A DNA stretch of 64,000 nucleotides, taken from assembly GCF_014397255.1 (NCBI RefSeq), contig NZ_CP060724.1, positions 1,595,382-1,659,381 on the forward strand, read 5' to 3'. This DNA is from Weissella diestrammenae (GTDB lineage: Bacteria > Bacillota > Bacilli > Lactobacillales > Lactobacillaceae). The stretch's first letter is position 1. Each line of letters begins with the position of its first letter. Of this stretch, positions 53,814 through 63,385 are shown piece by piece. Under the pieces are notes generated by a model, which worked only from the letters and a program-made list of their open reading frames with translations, was not told the origin of the DNA and searched no databases. The position numbers and the translations under genes are program-made.

Positions 53814-54368
53814 TTATTCTCCTTCATAGCTATAAATTGAAACAACTGTAATACCATAATCTTTACGTTTCCAAAGTTTAAATTGACTAAATTCATCAGG
53901 TAATTGTGCATTTTGATCTGTTTCAGCGACCAAAAGAGCTTCCGGTGCAATCAATTTTGTAGCCTGCAAGCGTTCAACATCAGCGGCAATTGTCTGCTTT
54001 GCGTATGGTGGATCAAAATAAAAAATATCGAATGGTGCTTCACCCTGTAAATGCGTAATAGCGGCATCAGCCGTCTGTTTTAACACAGTGAATTGATCGG
54101 CAGCTTTAGTGACTAGAATATTTGATTTAATCGTCTCAATGGCTAAGCGTTGTCGATCAACTAACACGGCCTGCGAAATACCACGTGAAACGCCCTCAAT
54201 ACTTAAACCACCTGATCCGGCATATAAATCTAACGAGCGCCCACCATCAAAATATGGACCAATCATACTAAAAATTGCTTCTTTTACCTTGTCAGTCGTG
54301 GGTCGAGTTGCATTTCCTGGGACTGCTTTCAACGGACGTCCACCAAATGTACCACTTACAATTCGCAT
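53814..54368 (-). CDS. rsmD: 16S rRNA (guanine966-N2)-methyltransferase
   Basis: A 184-residue SAM-dependent methyltransferase. MRIVSGTFGGRPLKAVPGNATRPTTDKVKEAIFSMI is the RsmD N-terminus, SLDLYAGSGGLSIEGVSRG is the SAM-binding motif, and DIFYFDPPYAKQ contains the DPPY base-flipping motif. It lies directly upstream of coaD, two bases apart. Confidence 0.96.
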   Translation of the reverse strand: MRIVSGTFGGRPLKAVPGNATRPTTDKVKEAIFSMIGPYFDGGRSLDLYAGSGGLSIEGVSRGISQAVLVDRQRLAIETIKSNILVTKAADQFTVLKQTADAAITHLQGEAPFDIFYFDPPYAKQTIAADVERLQATKLIAPEALLVAETDQNAQLPDEFSQFKLWKRKDYGITVVSIYSYEGE

Positions 54369-54370
54369 AA

Positions 54371-54679
54371 TTATACTTCCTCATCAACAATGACATCCTC
54401 TAAATCGGTATCATCTACAGCAAACTCAACCTCTTCATTGACGCCACCAACGGTCGAATCAACATCAGGCCAGTGCGAAATCTCAACGGATTTAACAAAT
54501 CCCAGACGTTCAATGAGTTGACGTTTTTGTTCAATATCGGCCTCATCCATATAAATAACCGCATATTTCATCCTTTGTGAAATGTAATCGACTATTCCAA
54601 AGCGCCGTAATTGTTTGGCTTGACGGACATTATTTAAATATACAATCAAACTTCGGCGTGCCTTAATCTGAAATGACAT
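54371..54679 (-). CDS. ylbG: YlbG-family protein (DUF2129)
   Basis: A 102-residue cytoplasmic protein of unknown function. RSLIVYLNNVRQAKQLRRFGIVDYISQRMKYAVIYMDEADIEQKRQLIERLGFVKSVEIS is the DUF2129 domain. The acidic tail (residues 83-102) is longer than in Bacillus. It is placed between ftsW and rsmD as in many firmicutes, with spacings of only 2-3 bases. Confidence 0.93.
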   Translation of the reverse strand: MSFQIKARRSLIVYLNNVRQAKQLRRFGIVDYISQRMKYAVIYMDEADIEQKRQLIERLGFVKSVEISHWPDVDSTVGGVNEEVEFAVDDTDLEDVIVDEEV

Positions 54680-54682
54680 ATT

Positions 54683-55840
54683 CTAACTCCTCTCCCGATT
54701 TTTAAATTCAGTTTCTTTTTTAATATGTGCAATCACGTTCAAAGCGATACCAAGAGCAATACCTAATGATAAAATTGACGATCCACCGACTGAAATTAGG
54801 GGGAAAGTCACTCCAGTAATCGGTAACGCGCCACCAACACCACCCAGATTAACAATAATCTGAAAGAACAGATACGCCGAAACACCAATTAATAATAAAC
54901 GATAGCGCAAATAATTAGTTTGGAAAGCATAATATACCATTCGCCAAATAACAACGAGGAGCGCAACAATAATCAGGCCAACGGAAATGGCACCCAATTC
55001 CTCACTGACGACAGCCATAATAAAATCTGTGTTTGGTTCTGGTAAATTACCTGACTTTTGAATGCTATTCCCGATGCCGCGACCGAAAAGGCCGCCATTA
55101 CTAATCGCATAGTAAGAATTAATCAATTGATTACCCGTTGTTTGTGCATATTTCCACGGGTTTAAATACGCCAAGAATCGTTGCAAACCATAATTGTTAG
55201 ATTGCGCAATGACAGGCTCAATTGCCCGCACACCTAATTGCCAAATGCCAAGGGACAGTGCCATTGTACTCACCGCCCAAATTGATCGGACACCTGAACT
55301 TAAGACCATCATAACGACGATCCCCATGGTAATAATAATGCCCCCATTGTCAGGATAAAGCGCTAGGATACCAGTTCCAGTCGCATAGATAATAAAAAAC
55401 GCTATCCAATGTTTTTTCAAGTTATTACTTGCTGTTCGGTTCCCACGCGTCAAAGCAAATGTAAACCACAGAATCAAACTAACTTTATAAAATTCGACTG
55501 GTTGAATGGAAATAGACCCTAGTGTAATCCACCCTTTCGCCCCATTAATTGGCGGAAAGAAAAAGGCTACTAGCATTAAAATGAAAGAAATCATCATCGC
55601 TATATACGAGACTATGCCTAACATTCTAATCCATTTCGAATTCAATTGATAAATGACTAGAATAATAGCTATGGCTAAAGCATAAAAAATAACCTGCTTC
55701 ATCAAGTACGTCGTCGGTGAGCCAGCCATACCAGCACTAGCTGAGAACACCATGACGCCACCAAAAGCCATTAAAGATAAAATAATTAGTGCAATCCACC
55801 AATCAAAATATTTCATTTTTTGTTGAATTGCTTTAAGCAT
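54683..55840 (-). CDS. ftsW: FtsW/RodA/SpoVE-family SEDS glycosyltransferase
   Basis: A 385-residue membrane enzyme with ten helices that polymerises lipid II into glycan strands. GAKGWITLGSISIQPVEFYKVSLILW, NYGLQRFLAYLNPWKYAQTTGNQLINSYYAISNGGLFGRGIGNSIQKSGNLPEPNTDFIMAVVSEELG and the ending LPITGVTFPLISVGGSSIL are SEDS hallmarks. FtsW rather than RodA is chosen because of the ylbG-rsmD-coaD context; a few sequence differences leave some doubt. Confidence 0.9.
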   Translation of the reverse strand: MLKAIQQKMKYFDWWIALIILSLMAFGGVMVFSASAGMAGSPTTYLMKQVIFYALAIAIILVIYQLNSKWIRMLGIVSYIAMMISFILMLVAFFFPPINGAKGWITLGSISIQPVEFYKVSLILWFTFALTRGNRTASNNLKKHWIAFFIIYATGTGILALYPDNGGIIITMGIVVMMVLSSGVRSIWAVSTMALSLGIWQLGVRAIEPVIAQSNNYGLQRFLAYLNPWKYAQTTGNQLINSYYAISNGGLFGRGIGNSIQKSGNLPEPNTDFIMAVVSEELGAISVGLIIVALLVVIWRMVYYAFQTNYLRYRLLLIGVSAYLFFQIIVNLGGVGGALPITGVTFPLISVGGSSILSLGIALGIALNVIAHIKKETEFKNRERS

Positions 55841-56047
55841 AATTTCAAATCCTTCACTTTTTCAATAATACTTCAATTTTAACATAATCCCACCCATGTT
55901 GGACATGCAACCAGTCGCGTTATCCTTTGATTTTTTGTTTGTTTACAATGTTGACTACCCGCTTTTTTAACGTATTTAGGCATACCGATACATACCCGAA
56001 TCACATGTCTTTGATTTGCTCTGTCTTCGCAAAAAATTTAAAAGAAA

Positions 56048-56074
56048 AAGGCTAGCAGATACACTGCTAGCCTT
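56048..56074 (-). terminator. Terminator of typA
   Basis: GGCTAGCAG/CTGCTAGCC is a perfect 9-bp stem followed on the minus strand by TTTTTCTTTT. Confidence 0.93.
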
Positions 56075-56086
56075 AAAATAAATCAA

Positions 56087-57928
56087 TTATTGTTGTGCCA
56101 TCTTACGACGCTTTGACGCCTTCTCACGTTCAGAAGTATTCAAAATTTCTTTACGAATACGAACGTTTTCAGGTGTTACTTCGACGTATTCATCATCATT
56201 CAAGAATTCCAAAGACGCTTCAAGGTTCATGACACGTGGTGTCTTAATTGAAGCTGTCTGATCCTTATTAGATGAACGAACGTTTGATTGTGGCTTCATC
56301 TTTGTCACATTGACAGAGATATCGTTATCACGAGAGTTCATTCCAACGACCATACCTTCATACACTTCAACACCGGCACCAACGAACATTTGCCCACGGT
56401 CTTCAACACCCATGATTGCATAGTTAGTTGTCGTTCCTTGTGTAATTGAAACCAAAGCCCCATTACGACGTCCAGGTTCCCAATTACGAACAATTGGCCG
56501 GTACTCTGCATACGTATGATTGAAAATACCATATCCACGGGTAGCAGACATGAATTCAGTGGCATACCCAATCAAGCCACGTGAAGGTGCCATGTATGTC
56601 AAACGTGTTTGTCCGTTACCAACAGACTCCATATTAATCATTTCACCCTTACGTTGGTTCAATGAATCAATAACTGTTGATGCATATTCATCAGGTGTAT
56701 CAATTTGAACTGATTCGTATGGTTCTGATTGCACGCCATCAATATCACGATAGATTACTTGTGGACGTGAAGCTTGCAATTCAAAGCCTTCACGACGCAT
56801 TGTTTCAATCAAGATTGACAAGTGCAATTCACCACGACCTGAAACGAGCCATGCACCAGCCTGATCAGTATCTTCAACACGCAATGAAACGTCAGTATGC
56901 AATTCGCGACGTAGACGATCTTCAATTTGACGAGCAGTGACAAACTTTCCTTCACGACCAGCAAATGGCGAGTCGTTCTGACGGAATGTCATTTGCAACG
57001 TTGGCTCGTCAATACGCAAAACTGGTAATGCCTCTGGATGTTCTGGATCAGTGACTGTTTCTCCAACTGAAATTTCTTCCATTCCAGCAATCGCAATCAA
57101 ATCACCCGCAACCGCTTCTTGAATTTCAACACGGTCTAATCCGATGAAACCAAACAACTTAGTGACACGGAAGTTTTGTGATGTGCCATCCAACTTCATG
57201 ACTTCAACTGAGTCACCAATCTTAATTGTGCCACGGAAAACACGTCCGATTCCGATACGGCCTAAGAAATCATTATAGTCAAGCAATGCCACTTGGAATT
57301 GCAATGGTTCAGATGAGTTATCTTCTGGTGCAGGAATTGTTTCAAATACAGTATTAAATACTGGTGTCATTGTGTGTTCTTGTGTTGCCAAATCAGGATC
57401 CAATGATGACGTACCATTCATTGCTGAAGCAAAGATAACAGGGAACTCTAATTGATCTTCATCAGCACCTAATTCAATAAACAAGTCAAGTACTTCATCC
57501 ACAACTTCTTGTGGACGTGCACCTGGGCGGTCAACTTTGTTAACCACAACGATTGGTGTCAAGTTTTGTTCGAAAGCTTTCTTCAAAACGAAACGTGTTT
57601 GAGGCATTGTTCCTTCAAAGGCATCAACAACCAACAAGACACCATCAACCATCTTCATGATACGTTCAACTTCACCACCGAAGTCAGCGTGGCCAGGTGT
57701 GTCAACAATGTTAATTTGCTTATCACCAACTTTAACCGCCGTGTTCTTCGCCAAGATGGTAATTCCACGTTCTTTTTCAATATCATTGGTATCCATCGCA
57801 CGATCCCCGATATTCTCACGGGCATCAAGTGTGTCAGATTGCTTCAAAAGTTCGTTCACCAATGTCGTCTTACCATGGTCGACGTGGGCAATGATTGCAA
57901 TATTGCGGATGTTTTCGCGCTTTGCCAA
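56087..57928 (-). CDS. typA: Translational GTPase TypA/BipA
   Basis: A 613-residue ribosome-associated GTPase needed for ribosome assembly and growth under stress. G1 is AHVDHGKTT, G2 RGITI, G3 DTPGHADFGGE, G4 NKVD, followed by domain II, domain III and the C-terminal TypA-specific domain (TRLTYMAPSRGLIGYATEFMSATRGYGIFNH, then GTTTNYAIMGVEDRGQMFVGAGVEVYEGMVVGMNSRDNDISVN). The frame is complete and agrees in length with the family. A terminator follows directly. Confidence 0.98.
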   Translation of the reverse strand: MAKRENIRNIAIIAHVDHGKTTLVNELLKQSDTLDARENIGDRAMDTNDIEKERGITILAKNTAVKVGDKQINIVDTPGHADFGGEVERIMKMVDGVLLVVDAFEGTMPQTRFVLKKAFEQNLTPIVVVNKVDRPGARPQEVVDEVLDLFIELGADEDQLEFPVIFASAMNGTSSLDPDLATQEHTMTPVFNTVFETIPAPEDNSSEPLQFQVALLDYNDFLGRIGIGRVFRGTIKIGDSVEVMKLDGTSQNFRVTKLFGFIGLDRVEIQEAVAGDLIAIAGMEEISVGETVTDPEHPEALPVLRIDEPTLQMTFRQNDSPFAGREGKFVTARQIEDRLRRELHTDVSLRVEDTDQAGAWLVSGRGELHLSILIETMRREGFELQASRPQVIYRDIDGVQSEPYESVQIDTPDEYASTVIDSLNQRKGEMINMESVGNGQTRLTYMAPSRGLIGYATEFMSATRGYGIFNHTYAEYRPIVRNWEPGRRNGALVSITQGTTTNYAIMGVEDRGQMFVGAGVEVYEGMVVGMNSRDNDISVNVTKMKPQSNVRSSNKDQTASIKTPRVMNLEASLEFLNDDEYVEVTPENVRIRKEILNTSEREKASKRRKMAQQ

Positions 57929-58025
57929 AATACTAATCTCCTTGACGTTTCGTCACTTATAATCTCTTTTACTATTCTACAACAACGGCATGCCAACTAA
58001 TTAAACCTAACCATGACGGTGTTTA

Positions 58026-58814
58026 TTATAATTTTGCCTCAAGTACCATGATGTCATCAAATGTACCTTGTGTCGCTGTTAGAATGACACTTGATAATAA
58101 CACATTCACAGGGGTACCGTCAATTGTTCCCACCTTCAAACCTATTGATTGGCTCAAAATCATCCCCGCTGCGTAATCCCATGGTTTCATATAACTTGCA
58201 TAGGCATTTGCTTGGCCTTTTAAAACGTGCATAAATGAAATACCGGCTGAGCCATACACGCGATAACCTAATGCTGATTTAGCAATTTCTGAAAAACCAT
58301 ACTCTTCATAAAGCAAACGCGCACCAGATAATATAACGAGTCCAGTCGCTAACTGACTATCAACTTGTTTAGACATCAATTGGCCATTTAAATAAACCCC
58401 GTAGTCGGGCCCGCCGTGAATGGTCTCATTTTGAGCGACATCCATAATCCAAGCCATCACGGGTTTACCATCTTCAAAATATGCTAACATCGTCGCAAAT
58501 TCTGACTTTTGCTTCACAAAATTCATTGTGCCGTCGATGGGATCAACCAACCAAACATGGCCTTTCATGTCTTTAACCTGATCTCCAAAGCCTTCTTCAC
58601 CAAGAATTTTAGCATGCGGATCAAACATACGAATGGCTGACACATAATACTGTTCGACTTCGCGATCAATGTTGGTCACTAAATCACGATAATTACTTTT
58701 AGTTTCAACCGTGACTTTTTGTTGAATCCGTTTCATCACAGTGGCTTGAACATCAGCTAACCATTTTAAAACGGTTTGATCTAATTTGGTTAAATGTGTT
58801 ATCCGGTCACCCAT
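58026..58814 (-). CDS. Inositol monophosphatase-family protein
   Basis: A 262-residue Mg2+-dependent phosphatase. LVTNIDREVEQYY, ILGEEGFGD (the acidic metal site) and VWLVDPIDGTMNFVKQ (DPxDGTxNF, metal and phosphate site), with the final MKPWDYAAGMILSQSIG (WDxAA/G), form the full IMPase set. Substrates may be inositol phosphate, fructose-1,6-bisphosphate or nucleotide pAp. It overlaps the UPF0223 gene by one base. Confidence 0.93.
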   Translation of the reverse strand: MGDRITHLTKLDQTVLKWLADVQATVMKRIQQKVTVETKSNYRDLVTNIDREVEQYYVSAIRMFDPHAKILGEEGFGDQVKDMKGHVWLVDPIDGTMNFVKQKSEFATMLAYFEDGKPVMAWIMDVAQNETIHGGPDYGVYLNGQLMSKQVDSQLATGLVILSGARLLYEEYGFSEIAKSALGYRVYGSAGISFMHVLKGQANAYASYMKPWDYAAGMILSQSIGLKVGTIDGTPVNVLLSSVILTATQGTFDDIMVLEAKL

Positions 58815-59101
58815 TATGCATCCCCCATCCGAACTCGACGCTGCTGACTCTTTTTTGCGACTTGCATCACTGCATAAATACTATAATGTGATTCGGCTTC
58901 AAATTGTCGTCCAAGTTGTTTTTCTTCGCTCTTTTGGGTCACAACGGTTTTAAAGGCACGATAAGCGGATAATAATTCGTCACGATCAATCCCACCTTCG
59001 TATGCTTTTGACACTGCCGAATACAATGCACTAACGATTACAATATCCGCCGTTTGCCAGCCTGGCAGCATTGGGTAATTAAAATTTGCATCACGTATCA
59101 T
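58814..59101 (-). CDS. yktA: UPF0223-family protein (YktA-like)
   Basis: A 95-residue helical protein with NFNYPMLPGWQTADIVIVSALYSAVSKAYEGGIDRDELLSAYRAFKTVVTQKSEEKQLGRQFEAESHYSIYAVMQ, the UPF0223 signature. In Bacillus and many lactobacilli it is next to the inositol phosphatase gene (YktA-YktC region). Function unknown. Confidence 0.93.
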   Translation of the reverse strand: MIRDANFNYPMLPGWQTADIVIVSALYSAVSKAYEGGIDRDELLSAYRAFKTVVTQKSEEKQLGRQFEAESHYSIYAVMQVAKKSQQRRVRMGDA

Positions 59102-59117
59102 TCAAAACTCCTTTTAA

Positions 59118-59717
59118 TTAGCCAATATATTTTGCATTATCAACAGTTTGCCAAGGCTCATTTTGATTAATGTGATCATAGTAAAGGGTTCCGTGTAAAT
59201 GATCAATCTCATGCTGGAAAACAATTGCTGGATACCCTTCTAACTTAATTTCATGTTTCTCACCTGTTTCATCTTGATATGAAACGGTAATTTTATTTGC
59301 TCGGTGAACGTAGCCAGCAATGTCCTCATCAACAGACAAACATCCTTCACCAGTTGATAAGGCACATTGCTTAACTGATTGACGGATAATGACTGGATTG
59401 ATAATAACGCCTTTAAACGTGTACAAATCAGATTCTGGTACTTGATCAAAATCGTCATCACTCAGTTCATCTAGGTCTTCATTTGGAATTAAAATGGCTG
59501 AAAATTGTTCAGATAGCCCCACTTGAGGCGCTGCCAAACCAACCCCAGGTCGTAACCCATATTTTTCGTTTTCTTCATCATCCTGACTAATTTCCAAATA
59601 CGCCATCATATTCGTCATGGCTGTCTTTTCATCCTCAGTCAATGGAAAATTGACCTTCTTGGCTTGTGTGCGTAAAACGTCAGCCGGATCTCGAACAATA
59701 TCTTTCATTAAATACAT
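59118..59717 (-). CDS. def: Peptide deformylase
   Basis: A 199-residue metal hydrolase that removes the N-formyl group from new proteins. Motif 1 is GVGLAAPQVG, motif 2 EGCLSVDE (Cys ligand) and motif 3 HEIDHLHG (two His ligands and catalytic Glu). The acidic insertion between motifs 1 and 2 and the family length fit type 2 deformylases of gram-positives. ATG 59717 has GGAGAAATAAA before it. Confidence 0.97.
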   Translation of the reverse strand: MYLMKDIVRDPADVLRTQAKKVNFPLTEDEKTAMTNMMAYLEISQDDEENEKYGLRPGVGLAAPQVGLSEQFSAILIPNEDLDELSDDDFDQVPESDLYTFKGVIINPVIIRQSVKQCALSTGEGCLSVDEDIAGYVHRANKITVSYQDETGEKHEIKLEGYPAIVFQHEIDHLHGTLYYDHINQNEPWQTVDNAKYIG

Positions 59718-59766
59718 TTTATTTCTCCAGTTCCAATTGTTTCTATCTTTACAGTATACCGCAGTT

Positions 59767-60270
59767 TCACGTTTGAAACGGTTGATTTAATTTTTGCAAA
59801 TCTCTTAAATACGCCGCAGTTTGCTCAGTTGCAACATGGGCCACATCAATATGTAACACTGGTTTGATTTGATCGAACCAGACATCGGTTACGACGATGG
59901 CCGAAAAATTATGATCAACTTGGGACAATTCATTTTGTTGGGCGTAGCGTTCAAATGCACGGTTCAGTTGTAATTTAATATCTGCTGCTTTGACTTCCTG
60001 CTCTGCTACAGGAAAAATGAATTCAAATGCCATAACATTATAACCCCAAATATTAGCCACCAGAGTTGATGAAACATGTACCGGCAATGCGACACCAAGT
60101 AGACTGCTTTCCTGCGTAATAACCGTTTTCATTGCTAGATTAATAATTTGTTGCGAGTGAATAATATTTTTTTCAGTTTCTCGTCGCCCAGCAATGCGAT
60201 TAATCCGAACAGCAATTATAATCACAACTAGCAACGCAGCTAACCAAAATACGATATGCCAGCGTGCCAT
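59767..60270 (-). CDS. Uncharacterised membrane-anchored protein
   Basis: A 167-residue protein with one N-terminal membrane helix (HIVFWLAALLVVIIIAVRI) and a soluble cytoplasmic domain. The domain resembles small mixed alpha/beta modules (SSTLVANIWGYNVMAFEFIFPVAEQEVKAADIKLQLNRAFERYA), but I cannot name it. ATG 60270 follows AAAGGAGG; the longer frame to 60303 lacks a site. It is between def and the divergent VanY-like gene. Confidence 0.75.
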   Translation of the reverse strand: MARWHIVFWLAALLVVIIIAVRINRIAGRRETEKNIIHSQQIINLAMKTVITQESSLLGVALPVHVSSTLVANIWGYNVMAFEFIFPVAEQEVKAADIKLQLNRAFERYAQQNELSQVDHNFSAIVVTDVWFDQIKPVLHIDVAHVATEQTAAYLRDLQKLNQPFQT

Positions 60271-60436
60271 ATTATCTACCTCCTTTTCAGGAATGTCACA
60301 CATTTTCCCAATCTCGATCTACTTCCTATTATGTTTTATTTTATCAAATATAGGCCTGACTTTCACGCCACATCGTTTGACATTTATGTCCCAAATTGCC
60401 ACTATAAACATTAAGAGTCAAATTAAGGAGCTAACT

Positions 60437-61240
60437 ATGCAACGACGCGGATTAAAACTGATTATTTTTCTAATACTGATTGTTTCAATTTTTATCGTTT
60501 GGCATGTTGTCAAACGTGAACCGGTTAAACAATCAACTCCCAACACAACATCATCGACTGAAAAAAAATCAGCCTCACATCAAAAAAATAATATTCAACC
60601 AGATACACAAGCTGCACAACTCCTATTAGCCGTAAATAAAAAGCACCCATTGCCTACCGACTATAACCCATATGGTGGTAGTTCAACGAGCAACAATGCG
60701 GATGGTGCTGGTTTGCGTCCTGAAGTAAAGACCGCCAAGGATGCGTTAATTTCTGCGATGCAACAGGCAGGCTTTCATATTTCAAACCATGTCTCAGGTT
60801 TCCGTTCATACGCATATCAGAGCCAACTTTATCAAAATTACGTCTCAGCTCAGGGGCAAGCTAAAGCGGACACGTTCTCAGCTCGTCCTGGCTACTCAGA
60901 GCATCAATCAGGTCTGGCATTTGATTTGTTAGGTAATGACGGACAATTGCCAACTGATGATCGAATGTATGCCTGGCTACAAGAGCATGCCCATAAATAT
61001 GGCTTTATTATTCGTTTCCCACGTGATTCAAGCGACGTAACCGGTTATCAAGGTGAAGAGTGGCATGTTCGCTATATTGGCGAGAAATTTGCCACAGAGA
61101 TGTACAACAAACACATCAAAACACTTGAGGCATTTACTGGTGTCACTGGCGGTAATTATAATGCTGATTCAAAACAAGATATTCCCGCATTGGCAGAATA
61201 CGACCAAAAAAATCAGCATGCCCTTAACCCACGGCCATAA
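60437..61240 (+). CDS. VanY-family D-alanyl-D-alanine carboxypeptidase (M15)
   Basis: A 267-residue exported zinc peptidase. An N-terminal signal anchor (about 5-25) is followed by a Ser/Thr/Lys-rich spacer and the M15B domain: SGFRSYAYQSQLYQNYV, SEHQSGLAFDL (first His and Asp zinc ligands) and EEWHVRYIG (catalytic Glu and last His ligand). It would remove D-Ala from peptidoglycan tails. ATG 60437 follows AAGGAG. The frame extends upstream to 60194 but overlaps the opposite gene without a site. Confidence 0.93.
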   Translation: MQRRGLKLIIFLILIVSIFIVWHVVKREPVKQSTPNTTSSTEKKSASHQKNNIQPDTQAAQLLLAVNKKHPLPTDYNPYGGSSTSNNADGAGLRPEVKTAKDALISAMQQAGFHISNHVSGFRSYAYQSQLYQNYVSAQGQAKADTFSARPGYSEHQSGLAFDLLGNDGQLPTDDRMYAWLQEHAHKYGFIIRFPRDSSDVTGYQGEEWHVRYIGEKFATEMYNKHIKTLEAFTGVTGGNYNADSKQDIPALAEYDQKNQHALNPRP

Positions 61241-61426
61241 TACCGGTCAGTCGATTGACGCGTGTGAACACAGTAACGTTTACCATTTAAACACTTTCTT
61301 TTGAATATCAATACCACGTTTAATTTCATGGTACAATAATAGTCAAGGAAATTTTTATCAGTACCTTTCGAGTGTGTTGATTAAATGAAACAAACTCAGA
61401 AAAATTATTAAAGGAGATCATTTTAC

Positions 61427-61645
61427 ATGATTTACAAAGTCTATTATCAACCTACTAAGAAACAAAACCCAAAGCGTGAAAATACGCTTTCACTCTATGT
61501 TGAAGCTGCTGATTTAGCAACCGCACGACATGCGGTTGAATCAAACACTGATTTCAATTTGGAGCATATCGAAGAATTGTCTGATGCTGCTCTCACATAC
61601 GAACAACAGAGTCTAGGCGATCGTTTCAAGCTAACGGAGTTCTAA
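61427..61645 (+). CDS. rpoY: RNA polymerase epsilon subunit
   Basis: A 72-residue small subunit of firmicute RNA polymerase. MIYKVYYQPTKKQNPKRENTLSLYVEAADLATARHAVESNTDFNLEHIEELSDAALTYEQ is the DUF1447/RpoY family. It precedes rnjA by two bases, the usual arrangement. AAAGGAGAT precedes the ATG. Confidence 0.95.
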   Translation: MIYKVYYQPTKKQNPKRENTLSLYVEAADLATARHAVESNTDFNLEHIEELSDAALTYEQQSLGDRFKLTEF

Positions 61646-61647
61646 AT

Positions 61648-63327
61648 ATGGCAATGGATATTAACATTCAGCCTGAAGAGACAGCAGTCTTTGCACTCGG
61701 CGGGCTTGGAGAAATTGGAAAAAACACGTATGCCATTCAATCAGGTGATGATATCGTCGTGATTGACGCTGGTGTTAAATTTCCTGAAGATGAACTACTT
61801 GGAATTGATTACGTTATTCCTGACTATACTTATTTAAAAGAAAATGAGAATAAAATTCGTGGCTTAGTTATTACTCACGGACACGAAGACCATATCGGTG
61901 CAATTCACTTCTTTCTAAATGCTGTCAATGTCCCTGTTTATGCTGGGCCGCTTGCTATAGCATTAATTAAGAATAAACTTGAAGAACATGGTATTCTTGG
62001 CCGAACAGAATTGCACGAAATTACTGAAGACGATGTTTTGCATTTCGGCGTTCTAACCGTTGAATTTTTCCGAACAACACACTCGATTCCTGATACATTC
62101 GGGGTGGCTGTGCATACACCAGTTGGTGTCATTGTTGAAACTGGTGACTTTAAATTTGACCTGACACCAACAACCCATCAGCCACCTAATCTTCAAAAGA
62201 TGGCCCGTATTGGTTCTGAGGGTGTCCTACTCTTGATGTCTGATTCGACCAATGCAGAACGTGCTGAATTTACGAAGTCTGAAAAATGGGTTGGTAAAAC
62301 CATTGATCGTCTTTTCGACGACATCACTGGTCGTATCATTTTTGCAACTTTTGCATCAAATATGTCACGTGTTCAAATGGCAACTGAAGCTGCACTTGCT
62401 CATGGACGTAAAATTGCTGTCTTTGGCCGTTCAATGGATTCAGCCGTAACAAATGGTCTGGAATTGGGATATTTAAATATTCCTGATGAAATGCTAATTG
62501 ACGCACACGAAGCTAACAAATTACCACCAAATGAGGTGTTAATTTTGTCAACGGGTTCACAAGGAGAACCCATGGCTGCGCTCGCTCGAATTGCCAATGG
62601 CACGCACAAACAAATTAAGATTCAGCCAGACGATACAGTCATCTTCTCTTCTTCTCCTATTCCTGGAAATACCCAATCGGTTAATCGTGTGATAAATGAA
62701 TTGGAAGAAGCTGGCGCTAACGTTATCCATGGCCGTGTCAATAATATCCACACTTCTGGACACGGTGGTCAAGAAGAACAAAAGTTGATGCTTTCGTTAA
62801 TGAAGCCAAAATACTTTATGCCCGTTCACGGTGAATACCGCATGCTTAAAGTCCACGCTGGTTTGGGTTATGAAATTGGCATTAAAGAAGAGAATACCTT
62901 CGTACTGGGTAACGGTGACGTACTTGCCTTAACAGCAGACTCTGCTCGTGTCGCAGATCACATTCCTGCGGATGACACCTATGTCGATGGTAATGGTATT
63001 GGTGATATTGGCACCGCCGTCCTACGGGATCGCCAAATGTTGTCACAAGATGGGCTTGTGGTTGTCGTTGCAACCATTGATTTAAAAAATCAAGAAATCA
63101 CAGCTGGACCCGATATTCTGTCGCGAGGATTCATCTATATGCGCGAATCAGAAGAATTGATTAATGAGGGACGTCGTGAAATTTTCAAAGCCATTTTAAC
63201 CGCAATGCGTGAACCAAATGCGAGTGAACATTCAATTCGAAATGTTGTTATCTCACAACTTCAACGGTTCTTATATGATCAAACAAAACGTCGGCCATTG
63301 ATTTTGCCAATGTTTATTATGATTTAA
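61648..63327 (+). CDS. rnjA: Ribonuclease J1
   Basis: A 559-residue metallo-beta-lactamase/beta-CASP exo- and endoribonuclease for mRNA decay and rRNA maturation. VITHGHEDHIGAIHF holds the HxHxDH zinc site, VETGDFKFDLTP another ligand Asp, and SDSTNAER then VIFSSSPIPGNTQSVNRVINEL, VNNIHTSGHGGQEEQKLML and KYFMPVHGEYRML the beta-CASP motifs. The C-terminal domain is complete. It is coupled with rpoY. Confidence 0.97.
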   Translation: MAMDINIQPEETAVFALGGLGEIGKNTYAIQSGDDIVVIDAGVKFPEDELLGIDYVIPDYTYLKENENKIRGLVITHGHEDHIGAIHFFLNAVNVPVYAGPLAIALIKNKLEEHGILGRTELHEITEDDVLHFGVLTVEFFRTTHSIPDTFGVAVHTPVGVIVETGDFKFDLTPTTHQPPNLQKMARIGSEGVLLLMSDSTNAERAEFTKSEKWVGKTIDRLFDDITGRIIFATFASNMSRVQMATEAALAHGRKIAVFGRSMDSAVTNGLELGYLNIPDEMLIDAHEANKLPPNEVLILSTGSQGEPMAALARIANGTHKQIKIQPDDTVIFSSSPIPGNTQSVNRVINELEEAGANVIHGRVNNIHTSGHGGQEEQKLMLSLMKPKYFMPVHGEYRMLKVHAGLGYEIGIKEENTFVLGNGDVLALTADSARVADHIPADDTYVDGNGIGDIGTAVLRDRQMLSQDGLVVVVATIDLKNQEITAGPDILSRGFIYMRESEELINEGRREIFKAILTAMREPNASEHSIRNVVISQLQRFLYDQTKRRPLILPMFIMI

Positions 63328-63332
63328 AACAA

Positions 63333-63372
63333 AAAGATTCACTGGCTATTATTAGTCAGTGAATCTTTTTTT
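63333..63372. terminator. Terminator of rnjA, also usable for the convergent gene
   Basis: AAAGATTCACTG/CAGTGAATCTTT is a perfect 12-bp stem followed by TTTTTT on the plus strand. Confidence 0.93.
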
Positions 63373-63385
63373 ATAGTCAACAAAA

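Noticed and set aside
56338-56571. Overlapping frames inside typA and rnjA on both strands
   Set aside because: They are out-of-frame shadows of two strongly conserved housekeeping genes, without SD sequences.
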